Below, in pieces: positions 1 through 7,395 of a DNA stretch of 22,558 bases (position 1 is the stretch's first letter; every line of letters starts with the position of its first letter). Below the pieces are notes generated by a model that worked only from the letters and a program-made list of their open reading frames with translations, ran no database searches and had not been told where the DNA came from. The stretch covers positions 1 through 22,558 of the forward strand of contig NCRO01000257.1 in NCBI GenBank assembly GCA_002849045.2, read 5' to 3'. The DNA comes from Candidatus Sediminicultor secundus (GTDB lineage: Bacteria; Atribacterota; JS1; SB-45; 34-128). The translations under genes were made by a program, and so were the position numbers.

Positions 1-297
1 GTCGGCAGCGGCAGAGGTGTAGAAGAGACAGGAATAACCGAAGCAAGGGCTCATATTGAATGTAAAGTAAACTTTTTAAAGGAAACAGGAGATCACATCT
101 TAATTGTTTCAGAAATTGTAGCTGCTTCTTTTAATCCAGATTATTACAGCGAGAATTTACTGATCGACCTAGGGAAAACAAAACCACTAATACATCTTGA
201 ACAATATACCAAAGAAGATGGTCAGATTCATGTGTTTGTCGATGTAGCAGGTTGTAAAGTTTTGGATGTTCCATATAAAAAGAAGTTAAATATTTAA
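1..297 (+). CDS. Flavin reductase-like protein, C-terminal part (5' truncated)
   Basis: The open frame enters from the left edge and stops with TAA at 295-297, giving 98 visible residues with no start in the window. The visible part has the pattern of the second half of the flavin reductase-like (FMN-binding split barrel) family: an AHIEC segment, then a GDHILIVSEIVAA strand, and a C-terminal strand region ending DVPYKKKLNI. Family members bind FMN and act as flavin reductases or flavoredoxin-like electron carriers in anaerobes. The call rests on a short fragment, so substrate and partner cannot be stated. It is separated from the sugar transporter by about 350 noncoding bases and is probably the end of a different transcription unit. 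Confidence 0.6.
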   Translation, partial: VGSGRGVEETGITEARAHIECKVNFLKETGDHILIVSEIVAASFNPDYYSENLLIDLGKTKPLIHLEQYTKEDGQIHVFVDVAGCKVLDVPYKKKLNI

Positions 298-650
298 TAT
301 TTTGGCAATGAATATATACTTATTACATTCATGAATTTATTTTTAATTTATAATTACAGGCATACACGAAATTAATAGAACCAGGTAAAGGAGGATTTTT
401 CATCTCATCTATCTTGGGATTAGTACAAAAGAGATTTTTTAATGTTTTAAAGGTTTCTAAACTATTATTAGATGGGGGTTCGCGAGGTGGAAAAGTTTAA
501 AAAATAGGTATTCGTAAAGCCTTTTGTAGCAATAGTTTCTGAATTTTGTGAACGGTACCTATAATTAGAAAAGGAGGTGGTAATTTTTAAAAGATTATTT
601 TGTCGAGCAGATTAATTTAAATTAAAATTATATAAGGAGAAGCAAGAAAA
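298..650 (+). other. Intergenic region upstream of the sugar ABC operon
   Basis: There is no convincing gene in these 353 bases. There are two strong Shine-Dalgarno-like tracts without a properly spaced ATG (near 387-394 and 571-580). One TATAAT sits at 349-354 and another at 560-565; the second has only a poor -35 (TTCTGA, 17 bp upstream) and is a weak promoter candidate for the transporter. A short open frame at 353-500 lacks an ATG and has no recognised family. It may be a decayed gene end or chance. Confidence 0.5.
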
Positions 651-1598
651 ATGAGTAAAAAAATATTAATTTTAGGTTTTGCTGTTTTGTTATTTGTGCT
701 TTTCGGAGTATCTTTAATCGGAAGCGCTCAAGATTTTAAAGTAGGTATAAATAATTTTGGACAAGCAAACTTTTTTGCTCGCATAGGTAGGGAATCTTTA
801 ATGGACGAAGTTAAAATATTAGGTGGAACTCCTATTGCTACTGTTACAGCAAGTGTTCCTGAAAGAATTAACGCCATAGAAAACTATATATCTATGGGTG
901 TAGATGCTATTATAATTCAGGAAGGCGATATCAAGATGGCTGCCCCTGCTTTAGAAGAAGCTAAAAAACAGGGTATTATAATTGCATCAATGGATGCCGG
1001 AACAGCGGATTTTGTTGATATTGTAGTGGAATCCAATAACTGGGTCATGGGAGCGATAGCTGCCACAGAATTAATGCAAAGAATAGGTGGCAAGGGTAAA
1101 GTAGTAGAAATTTTCAATGACCTGGGTCAGATGATTAGGATGAGAAGAAAGGAATTGCAGGCTGTAATTACTGAATATCCAGGGGTAGAGATTGCTGCCG
1201 GATTTACTTATGCATGGCCCGATTTCTTTCCGGATGCAAAATCAAAAATGGAAGCTGTTTTACAGGCCCAACCAGATATAGTTGGTGTTTTTGCAACATT
1301 TGATGGGGTAGGGGTTGCAGCTGCACAGGCTATAAAGGAAGCAGGTTTACAGGACCAGATATCTGTTGTCGGTATTGATGGTGACCCACAGGCATATGAA
1401 GAAATGAGGAAACCTGGCAGCCCATTTAAAGCAACAGTAGCCCAGGATCCTGATACCATGGCTCGTATTGCTGTGAGGATAGTATTTAAACTACTTAATA
1501 ATGAAGAAGTGCCAAGAAGACATGTTTATATTCCTGCAAGACTGGTCATCATTGAAAACTTACCTGAACCTGGCAAAAGATTTCCAGATGAAGAATAA
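651..1598 (+). CDS. Sugar ABC transporter substrate-binding protein (RbsB-like)
   Basis: 315 residues, a usual length for type-I periplasmic sugar-binding proteins (Peripla_BP_4/RbsB group). Residues 1-26 form a signal peptide: KK near the start, a long hydrophobic core, and GSA before QDF as a likely cleavage site. The mature part shows the family alternation of two Rossmann-like lobes, with GVDAIIIQEGD near residue 83, an ASMDAG hinge segment, GKVVEIF, and VVGIDGDPQA in the second lobe. It would capture a sugar or related polyol outside the membrane and pass it to the permease encoded two genes downstream. The start is supported by AAGGAGAAG about 8 bases upstream of the ATG. The substrate cannot be read from sequence, and no sugar kinase or isomerase gene lies nearby. 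Confidence 0.88.
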   Translation: MSKKILILGFAVLLFVLFGVSLIGSAQDFKVGINNFGQANFFARIGRESLMDEVKILGGTPIATVTASVPERINAIENYISMGVDAIIIQEGDIKMAAPALEEAKKQGIIIASMDAGTADFVDIVVESNNWVMGAIAATELMQRIGGKGKVVEIFNDLGQMIRMRRKELQAVITEYPGVEIAAGFTYAWPDFFPDAKSKMEAVLQAQPDIVGVFATFDGVGVAAAQAIKEAGLQDQISVVGIDGDPQAYEEMRKPGSPFKATVAQDPDTMARIAVRIVFKLLNNEEVPRRHVYIPARLVIIENLPEPGKRFPDEE

Positions 1599-1603
1599 TT
1601 AAC

Positions 1604-1646
1604 AATAGCAGGAAAAGGGGAGATCTCCTCCCTTTTTCCTGCTATT
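1604..1646 (+). promoter_or_regulatory. Intercistronic hairpin between binding-protein and ATPase genes
   Basis: A long inverted repeat starts six bases after the binding-protein stop. The arm at 1604-1619 (AATAGCAGGAAAAGGG) pairs with 1630-1646, with one bulged T, giving about 16 base pairs. No clean T-run follows, so it looks more like an mRNA-stabilising or partly terminating structure than a full terminator. Such hairpins after a binding-protein gene are commonly invoked to explain higher binding-protein levels; that role is inferred here. Confidence 0.65.
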
Positions 1647-1679
1647 TATTGATTACAGTTTCAGAGGAGGAAAGTAACA

Positions 1680-3200
1680 ATGCCTTCTAATAATATAAAA
1701 GAAGAAATACTATGCACACGAAACTTGGGCAAAGAATTTAATGGTGTGTGGGTTTTGAATGATATTAATATTGACCTGGAAAAAGGAGAAATCCATTCTA
1801 TAGTTGGTGAAAATGGCGCAGGCAAATCTACCTGCATTAAAATCCTATCAGGTGTTTATACTCCCAGCAAGGGTGAAGTTATTATTAATGGCCAAAGAGT
1901 AAAATTTAATAATGTGAAAGAAAGTGAACAACATGGAATAAGGACGGTTCATCAAGAAATTAATTTGATACCTTTTTTTAATGTTATGGAAAATATTTTT
2001 ATCGGGACAGAATTAGAAAAAAAGGTTATGGGAATTAATATACTTGACAAAAAGAAAATGGCTGAAAAGGCCGAAGAAGTACTCGATATACTAGGTGTAG
2101 AACTGGATTTAAACAAATTCATTCATCAATTGGATGTGTCCAGGCGGAGAATTGTACAGATAAGTAATGTGTTAGTTCATAATCATAATGTAATTATTTT
2201 TGATGAACCAACTACTGCACTGGATGAAAGTGGAAGGAGAAGATTACTGGAAGTTATTACAAATTTAAAAAAACAGGATTTAGGAATCATTTTTGTTTCC
2301 CATAATATCGAGGAAGTACTGGAAATATCTGATAGAATTACTGTTTTTCGCGATGGTAAAAATATGGGGACGATGTTAAAAAAAGAAGCTACAGTGAAAA
2401 AAATAGTAAGCAAAATGATTGGCCACAAAAGTTATTCTGATTTTAAAAGAAAATTTGTTAAGGGTAAAGGCGAAGTTATATTTGAGGTTAAAGATCTTAA
2501 TACTGAAAAGCTCAAAGATATTAATTTCAAGGTTCATGAAGGTGAGGTCATAGGGATAGCCGGTATTGTAGGTGCAGGTAAAACAGAAATTGCCAAGGCG
2601 ATATTCGGAATTGATGTGGTCGAATCTGGCGAGTTTTATATTAATGGGGAGAGATATAAACCGAAACCGGGTAATTCAGTTAAAAAAGGTATTGCATTAG
2701 TTCCTGAAGAAAGGCAAGAACAAGGTTTGGTTTTAAATATGGATGTAAAAAAAAATATGTCACTTGCCTATCTTGACCAGTGGAGCAGGGCAAATATAAT
2801 AGACCTTAAATCTGAAAAAAATATTACTGAAAAATTAATTGAATATTTAAAAATTAAAACAACTGGCCCCGACCAGACAATAAAATTTTTAAGTGGAGGA
2901 AATCAACAAAAAGTGGTTTTAGGACGATGGCTTTCCGGTGATTTTTCTCTGGGGATATTTGACGAACCTACAAAAGGTATTGATGTTAAGGCCAAGGAGG
3001 ATATATACCATCAAATAGATGAACTAGCTCATAAAGGAAAAGGTATTATTTTTATTTCTTCTTATTTACCCGAATTAATTAATGTTGTCGACAGGATAAT
3101 AGTGCTGAAGGATGGCAAGGTTGTAGATGAATTTGATCCCAAAAAAGATACAGAGACTGAAATTATGATTGCTATGTTAGGAGGAAATAATAATGAATAA
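1680..3200 (+). CDS. Sugar ABC transporter ATPase, two-domain (RbsA/MglA-like)
   Basis: 506 residues with two consecutive ABC ATPase domains, the normal RbsA/MglA/XylG architecture. Domain 1 has Walker A GENGAGKST (43-51), a Q-loop around HQEINL, a degenerate signature LDVSRRR (151-157) and Walker B VIIFDEP (171-177). Domain 2 has Walker A GIVGAGKT (295-302), a canonical signature LSGGNQQ (404-410) and Walker B with DEP near 428-430. The degenerate first signature and the missing second-domain H-loop histidine are usual in this family, so they are not signs of damage. The protein powers import through the downstream permease. The ATG follows GAGGAGGAAAG. Its end overlaps the permease start by 8 bases, indicating translational coupling. 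Confidence 0.93.
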   Translation: MPSNNIKEEILCTRNLGKEFNGVWVLNDINIDLEKGEIHSIVGENGAGKSTCIKILSGVYTPSKGEVIINGQRVKFNNVKESEQHGIRTVHQEINLIPFFNVMENIFIGTELEKKVMGINILDKKKMAEKAEEVLDILGVELDLNKFIHQLDVSRRRIVQISNVLVHNHNVIIFDEPTTALDESGRRRLLEVITNLKKQDLGIIFVSHNIEEVLEISDRITVFRDGKNMGTMLKKEATVKKIVSKMIGHKSYSDFKRKFVKGKGEVIFEVKDLNTEKLKDINFKVHEGEVIGIAGIVGAGKTEIAKAIFGIDVVESGEFYINGERYKPKPGNSVKKGIALVPEERQEQGLVLNMDVKKNMSLAYLDQWSRANIIDLKSEKNITEKLIEYLKIKTTGPDQTIKFLSGGNQQKVVLGRWLSGDFSLGIFDEPTKGIDVKAKEDIYHQIDELAHKGKGIIFISSYLPELINVVDRIIVLKDGKVVDEFDPKKDTETEIMIAMLGGNNNE

Positions 3201-4167
3201 TAAAGCAAATAAGACTATTTCCTGGTTTGAAGTGCTCAGGAAATATGGAACTGTAATTGGTACTGTATTTATATTTATTATATTTTCATTAGTAATTGAT
3301 AGGTTTTTTACCTTCAGAAACGTGTTTATGTTATTAAGACAAATGAGCATGTTGACAATTATTGCTTGTGGTTTTACTTTTGTAATGGCTGCAGGTGGTT
3401 TTGATATGTCGATTGGAAATGTAACTGGATTAGTAGGTATGATATTTGCAATCGTTTTAGTTAATACTTCAAATTTCTGGCTTTCACTTCTGGTTGGATT
3501 AGGAGTTGGACTTTTTGTTGGATTAATAAATGCCATGCTTGTAGCATATATTAATCTGCCTGATTTTATCGGTACTTTAGCTGTGGGTTCGATTGCCTAT
3601 GGTATTAAAATGTTGCTTACAAAAGGTAACCCGATTTTCATTATGAATCCTCCTGAAATATTTACATTTATTGGGCAGGGATACGTTGGGGCCATCCCTT
3701 TTCCGGTAATATTAATGTTAGTATTTTTGGTAATTACGATATTTATTTTGCATAAAACTAAATTGGGAAGAAGAATATATGCTATTGGAGGCAACACTAT
3801 TGCTTCGGTGTATGCAGGTATAAATGTAAAATGGTATCGAATGATAACCTTTTTAGTATCAGGTTTAAGTGTATCCTTTGCTGCTATAATAATGACTTCA
3901 AGATTAAATTCCGGTCAACCTTTAGCCGGAGAAAATTTTTTATTAGATGTTATTGCTGCTGTTTTTTTAAGTACTACAATGTTTGGTGAAGGTGAACCAA
4001 ATGCGATGGGAGCTTTTGTCGGGGCTTTGATAATAAGTATGCTTAATAATGGTTTAACCATGTTAAATGTTCCTTATTATTTTCAGTACATTACTAAGGG
4101 CATGGTTGTAATAGCTGCAGTTATGTTAGCTGTTGTGATGGGCCAGAAGTTGAGGGTTAAATTTTAA
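3193..4167 (+). CDS. Sugar ABC transporter permease (RbsC-like)
   Basis: 324 residues, almost entirely hydrophobic, with roughly nine or ten membrane segments; length and pattern match the RbsC/XylH permease family (BPD_transp_2). Family-typical stretches include MAAGGFDMSIG near residue 67, the GRRIYAIGGN loop near 192 and VIAAVFLSTTMFGEGEPN near 250. It would form the membrane channel of the importer encoded by the two preceding genes, and its ATG lies inside the ATPase gene end with the ribosome site GGAGG just before it. No further transporter or catabolic gene follows; the next gene is an unrelated nickel regulator about 500 bases on. Confidence 0.92.
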   Translation: MNNKANKTISWFEVLRKYGTVIGTVFIFIIFSLVIDRFFTFRNVFMLLRQMSMLTIIACGFTFVMAAGGFDMSIGNVTGLVGMIFAIVLVNTSNFWLSLLVGLGVGLFVGLINAMLVAYINLPDFIGTLAVGSIAYGIKMLLTKGNPIFIMNPPEIFTFIGQGYVGAIPFPVILMLVFLVITIFILHKTKLGRRIYAIGGNTIASVYAGINVKWYRMITFLVSGLSVSFAAIIMTSRLNSGQPLAGENFLLDVIAAVFLSTTMFGEGEPNAMGAFVGALIISMLNNGLTMLNVPYYFQYITKGMVVIAAVMLAVVMGQKLRVKF

Positions 4168-4217
4168 TCTGGATATTTTTGAGGCTTGAAATTAGTTGAT
4201 ATTTAATAAATACACAG

Positions 4218-4245
4218 ACATAGTGAACTTTAAAGTTCACTATGT
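4218..4245. repeat. 28-bp perfect palindrome downstream of the permease gene
   Basis: The 14-base half ACATAGTGAACTTT is followed exactly by its reverse complement, with no loop. It begins 51 bases after the permease stop. As RNA it would fold into a strong hairpin, so it may help terminate the sugar operon, although only a distant short T-run follows (about 4262-4266). As DNA it could also be a two-fold protein-binding site. Confidence 0.7.
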
Positions 4246-4522
4246 AACAAATTAATAGGGCTTTTTGGTAGAGGATGGGACATTTAATTATCGGTTTAGA
4301 GTTATGGTATATAGATAATGTATCTTGAGCAATATTAATTGAAACCCAGATATATTTGTAACCTACTTTTTTAGCATACAGTAAAGCATTCTTTTGTACT
4401 ATTTTTTATGTAACACTTTAATTACTTACAAATTGATTCGACTGGCTTTAGAAAGGTACCAGGATAAAAAACAGAATAAAATATCCTACGACGAGTCAAA
4501 ACTTTTAGATAAATAGTATGGG

Positions 4523-4600
4523 AAAAAAGGGGACAGGCTACTTTTTTACATAATGTTAAAAATTAAGAAAAATAAAAAAAGTAGTCTGTCCCCTTTTTTT
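4523..4600. repeat. REP/MITE-like inverted repeat, copy 1 (GGGGACAG type)
   Basis: The arm at 4523-4548 (AAAAAAGGGGACAGGCTACT followed by T's) is repeated in reverse complement at 4573-4600 with one mismatch and slight variation in T-run length, around a 24-base AT-rich loop. A related element with arms AAAAAGGGGACGGTTCTA sits at 10013-10083. Short G4ACRG palindromes like these resemble the REP elements mobilised by Y1-type REP-associated transposases; no transposase gene is in the window, so mobility is inferred. The right arm ends in seven T's and could also terminate transcription. Confidence 0.7.
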
Positions 4601-4612
4601 AGGGTTAAAATT

Positions 4613-4641
4613 TTGACAGAAGAGGATTATTGTGTTATCTT
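4613..4641 (+). promoter_or_regulatory. Probable sigma70-type promoter of nikR
   Basis: TTGACA at 4613-4618 is a perfect -35 hexamer, followed by a 17-bp spacer and TATCTT (4636-4641) as the -10. The predicted transcription start falls about 25 bases before the nikR ATG. The -10 hexamer lies inside the candidate NikR operator, the arrangement expected for repression by competition with RNA polymerase. Confidence 0.7.
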
Positions 4642-4658
4642 TTTTAAAATAGTAATAT
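4632..4658 (+). promoter_or_regulatory. Candidate NikR operator overlapping the nikR -10
   Basis: The left half-site is GTGTTAT (4632-4638) and the right half-site GTAATAT (4652-4658), with 13 bases between. The consensus I recall for NikR in delta-proteobacterial genomes is GTGTTAC, 13-14 bases, GTAACAC; the half-sites match it at six and five of seven positions. The position, across the -10 of the nikR promoter, supports nickel-dependent autorepression. The match is by eye, without a scored motif. Confidence 0.55.
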
Positions 4659-4673
4659 TTGTAGGAGAGATTA

Positions 4674-5090
4674 ATGTCTGAAATAGTCCGTTTTGGGGTA
4701 TCGTTAGAGAAAGAACTCCTGGAAAAATTTGACATACTCATCAAAGAGAAAAAATATCCTAACCGTTCAGAGGCAATACGAGATTTAATCAGAGAGAATC
4801 TGGTCAAGAGAGAGTGGGTTGAAGGAAAAGAAGTGGCTGGGGCGATTACTTTAGTCTTTGACCACCATAAAAGAGATCTGGTAAATATTCTAACCGATAT
4901 CCAGCATGATTTTCACCAACTAATTATCTCTAGCCAGCACATTCACTTAGACCATGATAATTGTTTTGAGATAATAGTGGTGAGAGGTAAGCCGATAGAA
5001 GTGAGTGAACTGGCGGATAAATTAAGAGCAACTAAAGGGGTAAAATATGGATCTTTATCTATAGCTACTACCGGAAAAGAGTTAGTGTAA
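4674..5090 (+). CDS. nikR: Nickel-responsive transcriptional regulator NikR
   Basis: 138 residues, the standard NikR length. Residues 1-47 form a ribbon-helix-helix DNA-binding domain (RFGVSLEKELLEKFD, then NRSEAIRDLIRE). The C-terminal ACT-like nickel-sensing domain follows. All four high-affinity nickel ligands of E. coli NikR (His76, His87, His89, Cys95) have counterparts: His78, His89, His91 and Cys97 in the HIHLDHDNC segment. When nickel-loaded it should bind two-fold operators and repress nickel uptake genes, here most likely its own gene and the nikKMLQO operon that follows. The start is supported by AGGAGAG 7 bases upstream of the ATG. A small terminator follows, so nikR may form its own transcript. 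Confidence 0.95.
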   Translation: MSEIVRFGVSLEKELLEKFDILIKEKKYPNRSEAIRDLIRENLVKREWVEGKEVAGAITLVFDHHKRDLVNILTDIQHDFHQLIISSQHIHLDHDNCFEIIVVRGKPIEVSELADKLRATKGVKYGSLSIATTGKELV

Positions 5091-5125
5091 AAAGAGAATA
5101 GTTTTCAGATCTAAATTACAATAAA

Positions 5126-5150
5126 AAGGCTAATGGCCTTATATTTTTTT
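5126..5150 (+). terminator. Small intrinsic terminator after nikR
   Basis: AAGGC (5126-5130) pairs with GCCTT (5136-5140), followed by ATA and a run of seven T's (5144-5150). The stem is only five base pairs, so partial read-through to nikK is plausible. It lies 36 bases after the nikR stop. Confidence 0.5.
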
Positions 5151-5184
5151 ATCTTATGCGTAGCACGAAATTGAAAATAGTATT

Positions 5185-5292
5185 TAGTCGTTAGTGAATA
5201 GTGAATAGTAGGACAGGCGTCCCGCCTGTCTATTTTCTCAACACGGCTTACCGTGTTGCTACTAAATACTAACGACTATTCACTATCGACTA
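5185..5292. repeat. Composite nested inverted repeat between nikR and nikK
   Basis: The outer arms TAGTCGTTAGTGAATAGT (5185-5202) and its reverse complement at 5275-5292 differ at one of 18 positions. Inside are two separate perfect hairpins: GACAGGCG/CGCCTGTC with a 3-base loop (5212-5230) and CAACACGG/CCGTGTTG with a 4-base loop (5239-5258). The pieces look modular, as in composite REP or MITE-like intergenic elements. It sits where the nikK promoter would be expected and leaves no obvious promoter between it and nikK. Confidence 0.7.
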
Positions 5293-5331
5293 ATTTAATT
5301 GCTAAATTAAAAAATATACAGGAGGGAAGAT

Positions 5332-6117
5332 GTGAGGAATTTAAAATTTAGAACGGTTTTATTTTTATGTTTAGTGGTAATGTTTTCATTGAGTTTAACA
5401 AGTGTAGTCAGCGCTCATTTTGGTATGGTAATCCCCTCTGATGATATGGTTTCCAAAGATGATAGTAAAAAAATTACTTTAAAAGTACAATTTATTCATC
5501 CCATGGAAGGGGATTATATGGATATGGCTAAACCAGCCCAATTTGGAGTTTTGGTTCAAGGTAAGAAAATTGATTTACTAAATACTCTTCAAGAGAGAAA
5601 GATTAACGATTGTACTACCTGGGAGACAAATTATCAGATAAAACGTCCGGGTGACTATATTTTTTATGTGGAACCCCAACCCTATTGGGAACCGGCAGAG
5701 GATTGTTTTATCATTCATTATACTAAGGTGATTGTAAATGCCCTCGGTCTGGAAGTAGGTTGGGATGAAGAAGTGGGTCTAAAGACCGAGATTATTCCCT
5801 TGACTCGGCCGTATGGTATTTGGACAGGAAATGTTTTTCAGGGGATTGTAAAAGTTAAGGGAGAAGCGGTGCCTTACGCGGAAGTCGAAGTAGAATATTA
5901 CAATCAGGATGGAAAGGTTAAATGGCCTGCTGACCCTATGATTACCCAGGTGATTAAAGCTGACCAGAACGGTGTATTCACTTATGCTATGCCCAAAGCA
6001 AATTGGTGGGGGTTTGCAGCTCTTAATGAAGATGAAAAAAAGATAAGACATAACGGCGAAGAAAAGTCGGTAGAAATTGGGGCAGTACTTTGGGTCAAAA
6101 CTTATGATATGGAATAA
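5332..6117 (+). CDS. nikK: NikK-like periplasmic nickel-uptake protein (DUF4198)
   Basis: 261 residues. Residues 1-28 are a signal peptide ending VVSA, so the mature protein would begin with His29 ([12 protein letters not shown]), as is typical of DUF4198 proteins encoded beside CbiM-type nickel permeases. The rest is a predicted two-part beta-sandwich, including a later segment (about residues 165-240) resembling a carboxypeptidase-regulatory-like fold. It is thought to bind or hand over nickel outside the membrane for the ECF importer encoded just downstream (nikM 22 bases on). The start is a GTG at 5332, chosen because GGAGGG lies 6 bases upstream and it begins a good signal peptide. The nickel rather than cobalt role is inferred from nikR and nikL nearby. 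Confidence 0.8.
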   Translation: MRNLKFRTVLFLCLVVMFSLSLTSVVSAHFGMVIPSDDMVSKDDSKKITLKVQFIHPMEGDYMDMAKPAQFGVLVQGKKIDLLNTLQERKINDCTTWETNYQIKRPGDYIFYVEPQPYWEPAEDCFIIHYTKVIVNALGLEVGWDEEVGLKTEIIPLTRPYGIWTGNVFQGIVKVKGEAVPYAEVEVEYYNQDGKVKWPADPMITQVIKADQNGVFTYAMPKANWWGFAALNEDEKKIRHNGEEKSVEIGAVLWVKTYDME

Positions 6118-6139
6118 ATAGGTAGAAGGGAAATACTTT

Positions 6140-6739
6140 ATGCATATCTCAGAAGGAATACTATCTGTACCCGTATTAGTTACGGGTGCAAGCCTGACTG
6201 TTACGGCAGTAGGATATAGCTTAAAAAAGATGGAGCATAAGGAAGTGCCCAAGGTGGCAATCCTATCTTCTGTTTTTTTTGTGGCTTCTTTAATTCATGT
6301 TCCTGTCGGTCCTTCAAGTGTGCATTTGATTTTAAATGGAATTATAGGAATTTTATTAGGTTGGTCCGCCTTTCCGGCGATATTGGTTGCCCTTGCCTTA
6401 CAAGGTGTGTTATTCCAGTTTGGAGGAATTACCACCTTAGGAGTAAATACTTTAAATATGGCTTTGCCGGCAATTATCTGTTTCTATCTGTTCAATCGAG
6501 GGATTAAAGGGGAGAATAATTTTATTGCCTTGATGCTGGCCTTTGTCTGTGGATTTTTAGCGGTATTATTAAGCGGAACAATGGTGGCGGCTGCTCTGGT
6601 TTTTACCGGAGAACCTTTTATGCAGGTAGCTAAATTGGTGTTAATTGCCCATCCGCCGGTGATGATTTTAGAAGGAGTGTTAACTGCGTTTTGTATAGGA
6701 TTCTTGAGAAAAGTTAGACCGGAAATATTGAGTATTTGA
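6140..6739 (+). CDS. nikM: NikM/CbiM, substrate-specific membrane component of nickel ECF transporter
   Basis: 199 residues with about six membrane segments, the size of CbiM/NikM. The protein starts MHISEG; the N-terminal Met-His is conserved in the family, and in characterised NikM the free N-terminus and His2 coordinate the metal. Family-typical stretches are HVPVGPSSVHLILNG near residue 52, VALALQGVLFQFGG near 80 and GVNTLNMALPA near 101. It captures Ni2+ and works with NikQ (coupling) and NikO (ATPase) encoded downstream. The start follows GAAGGGAAATAC, a modest ribosome site, and is fixed by the conserved N-terminus. Confidence 0.92.
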   Translation: MHISEGILSVPVLVTGASLTVTAVGYSLKKMEHKEVPKVAILSSVFFVASLIHVPVGPSSVHLILNGIIGILLGWSAFPAILVALALQGVLFQFGGITTLGVNTLNMALPAIICFYLFNRGIKGENNFIALMLAFVCGFLAVLLSGTMVAAALVFTGEPFMQVAKLVLIAHPPVMILEGVLTAFCIGFLRKVRPEILSI

Positions 6740-6785
6740 TTACACAGATTGATTCAGTATATTTTAAATATATCGGAAAGATAAG

Positions 6786-7376
6786 ATGAAAAATAAACTG
6801 TATTTAATTTTGATATTTACTTTTTTAATCATTATAATGATGGATGTCTCGGTCTTTGCCCATAAAGTAAACATCTTTGCCTATGTGGAAGGAGATAAAG
6901 TTTATAGCGAAAGTTATTTTAATGATGGTAAGAAGTGTATAGATTCCAGGATTGAAGTATTTGATAACCAGGGGAATAAATTATTGGAAGGTTTAACTGA
7001 TAAGGAAGGGGAATTTTCTTTTGAAGTTCCCTCGGAAGATGGAGATTTAAAAATAGTTCTTACCGCCAGCATGGGACATCGGGCAGAATATAGTATTTCG
7101 GCAGATGAAATAAGGGGTTCTGCCGGGTTGATTAAAGAAGAAAATGAAGAACCCGTATCTATTGTTTCTCCCGAAACTTCTTCGGTTGACTTGAAAGAAA
7201 TTCAATCAATAATTGAAGATACTCTGGATGAAAAGTTGAAGCCGATCATAAGAGAGATGAGAGAGATTAAGAAATCTCAAGAGGATAAGATTTCTCCCAC
7301 CGAGATAATCGGTGGCATAGGTTATATAATTGGTATTTTTGGAATTGTCGCTTACTTTTTAAGCCGTAAAAGATAA
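6786..7376 (+). CDS. nikL: NikL-like accessory nickel transport protein
   Basis: 196 residues. A signal peptide (1-25, ending FA) is followed by mature sequence beginning HKVNIFAYVEGDKVY, the hallmark N-terminus of NikL proteins. Residues 26-110 form a beta-rich domain outside the membrane, 120-170 is a charged stretch with likely coiled-coil character (ESIDTLDEKLKPI-like repeats of E, K and I), and residues 172-191 form one C-terminal membrane segment ending in SRKR. NikL replaces the small NikN/CbiN component in NikKMLQO systems and probably supports nickel loading of NikM. It lies between nikM and nikQ, as expected. The exact mechanism is not established. Confidence 0.85.
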   Translation: MKNKLYLILIFTFLIIIMMDVSVFAHKVNIFAYVEGDKVYSESYFNDGKKCIDSRIEVFDNQGNKLLEGLTDKEGEFSFEVPSEDGDLKIVLTASMGHRAEYSISADEIRGSAGLIKEENEEPVSIVSPETSSVDLKEIQSIIEDTLDEKLKPIIREMREIKKSQEDKISPTEIIGGIGYIIGIFGIVAYFLSRKR

Positions 7377-7395
7377 TTTAAAATTTTATTTTCAG

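Larger units (their letters stand above)
4168..4673 (+). other. Intergenic region between sugar operon and nikR
   Basis: These 506 bases contain no convincing gene. They hold a 28-bp perfect palindrome (4218-4245), a REP-like inverted repeat (4523-4600) and the nikR promoter/operator (4613-4658), listed separately. An open frame of about 43 codons ending at TAG 4516 reads LALERYQDKK and similar near its end. It has no start codon with a ribosome site and may be the tail of a decayed small gene; I could not identify it. Confidence 0.5.

Noticed and set aside
4674..4820. Ribbon-helix-helix protein read as an antitoxin
   Set aside because: The C-terminal nickel ligands His78, His89, His91 and Cys97 and the neighbouring nickel importer make it NikR; no toxin gene is adjacent.
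5185..5292. CRISPR-like array in the repeat-rich nikR-nikK gap
   Set aside because: The repeats are inverted and of different sequence, with no regularly spaced direct repeats or spacers.
5779..6252. 157-residue minus-strand open frame across nikK and nikM
   Set aside because: It opposes two clearly recognised genes, and its composition is that of reverse-translated coding sequence; no family pattern.
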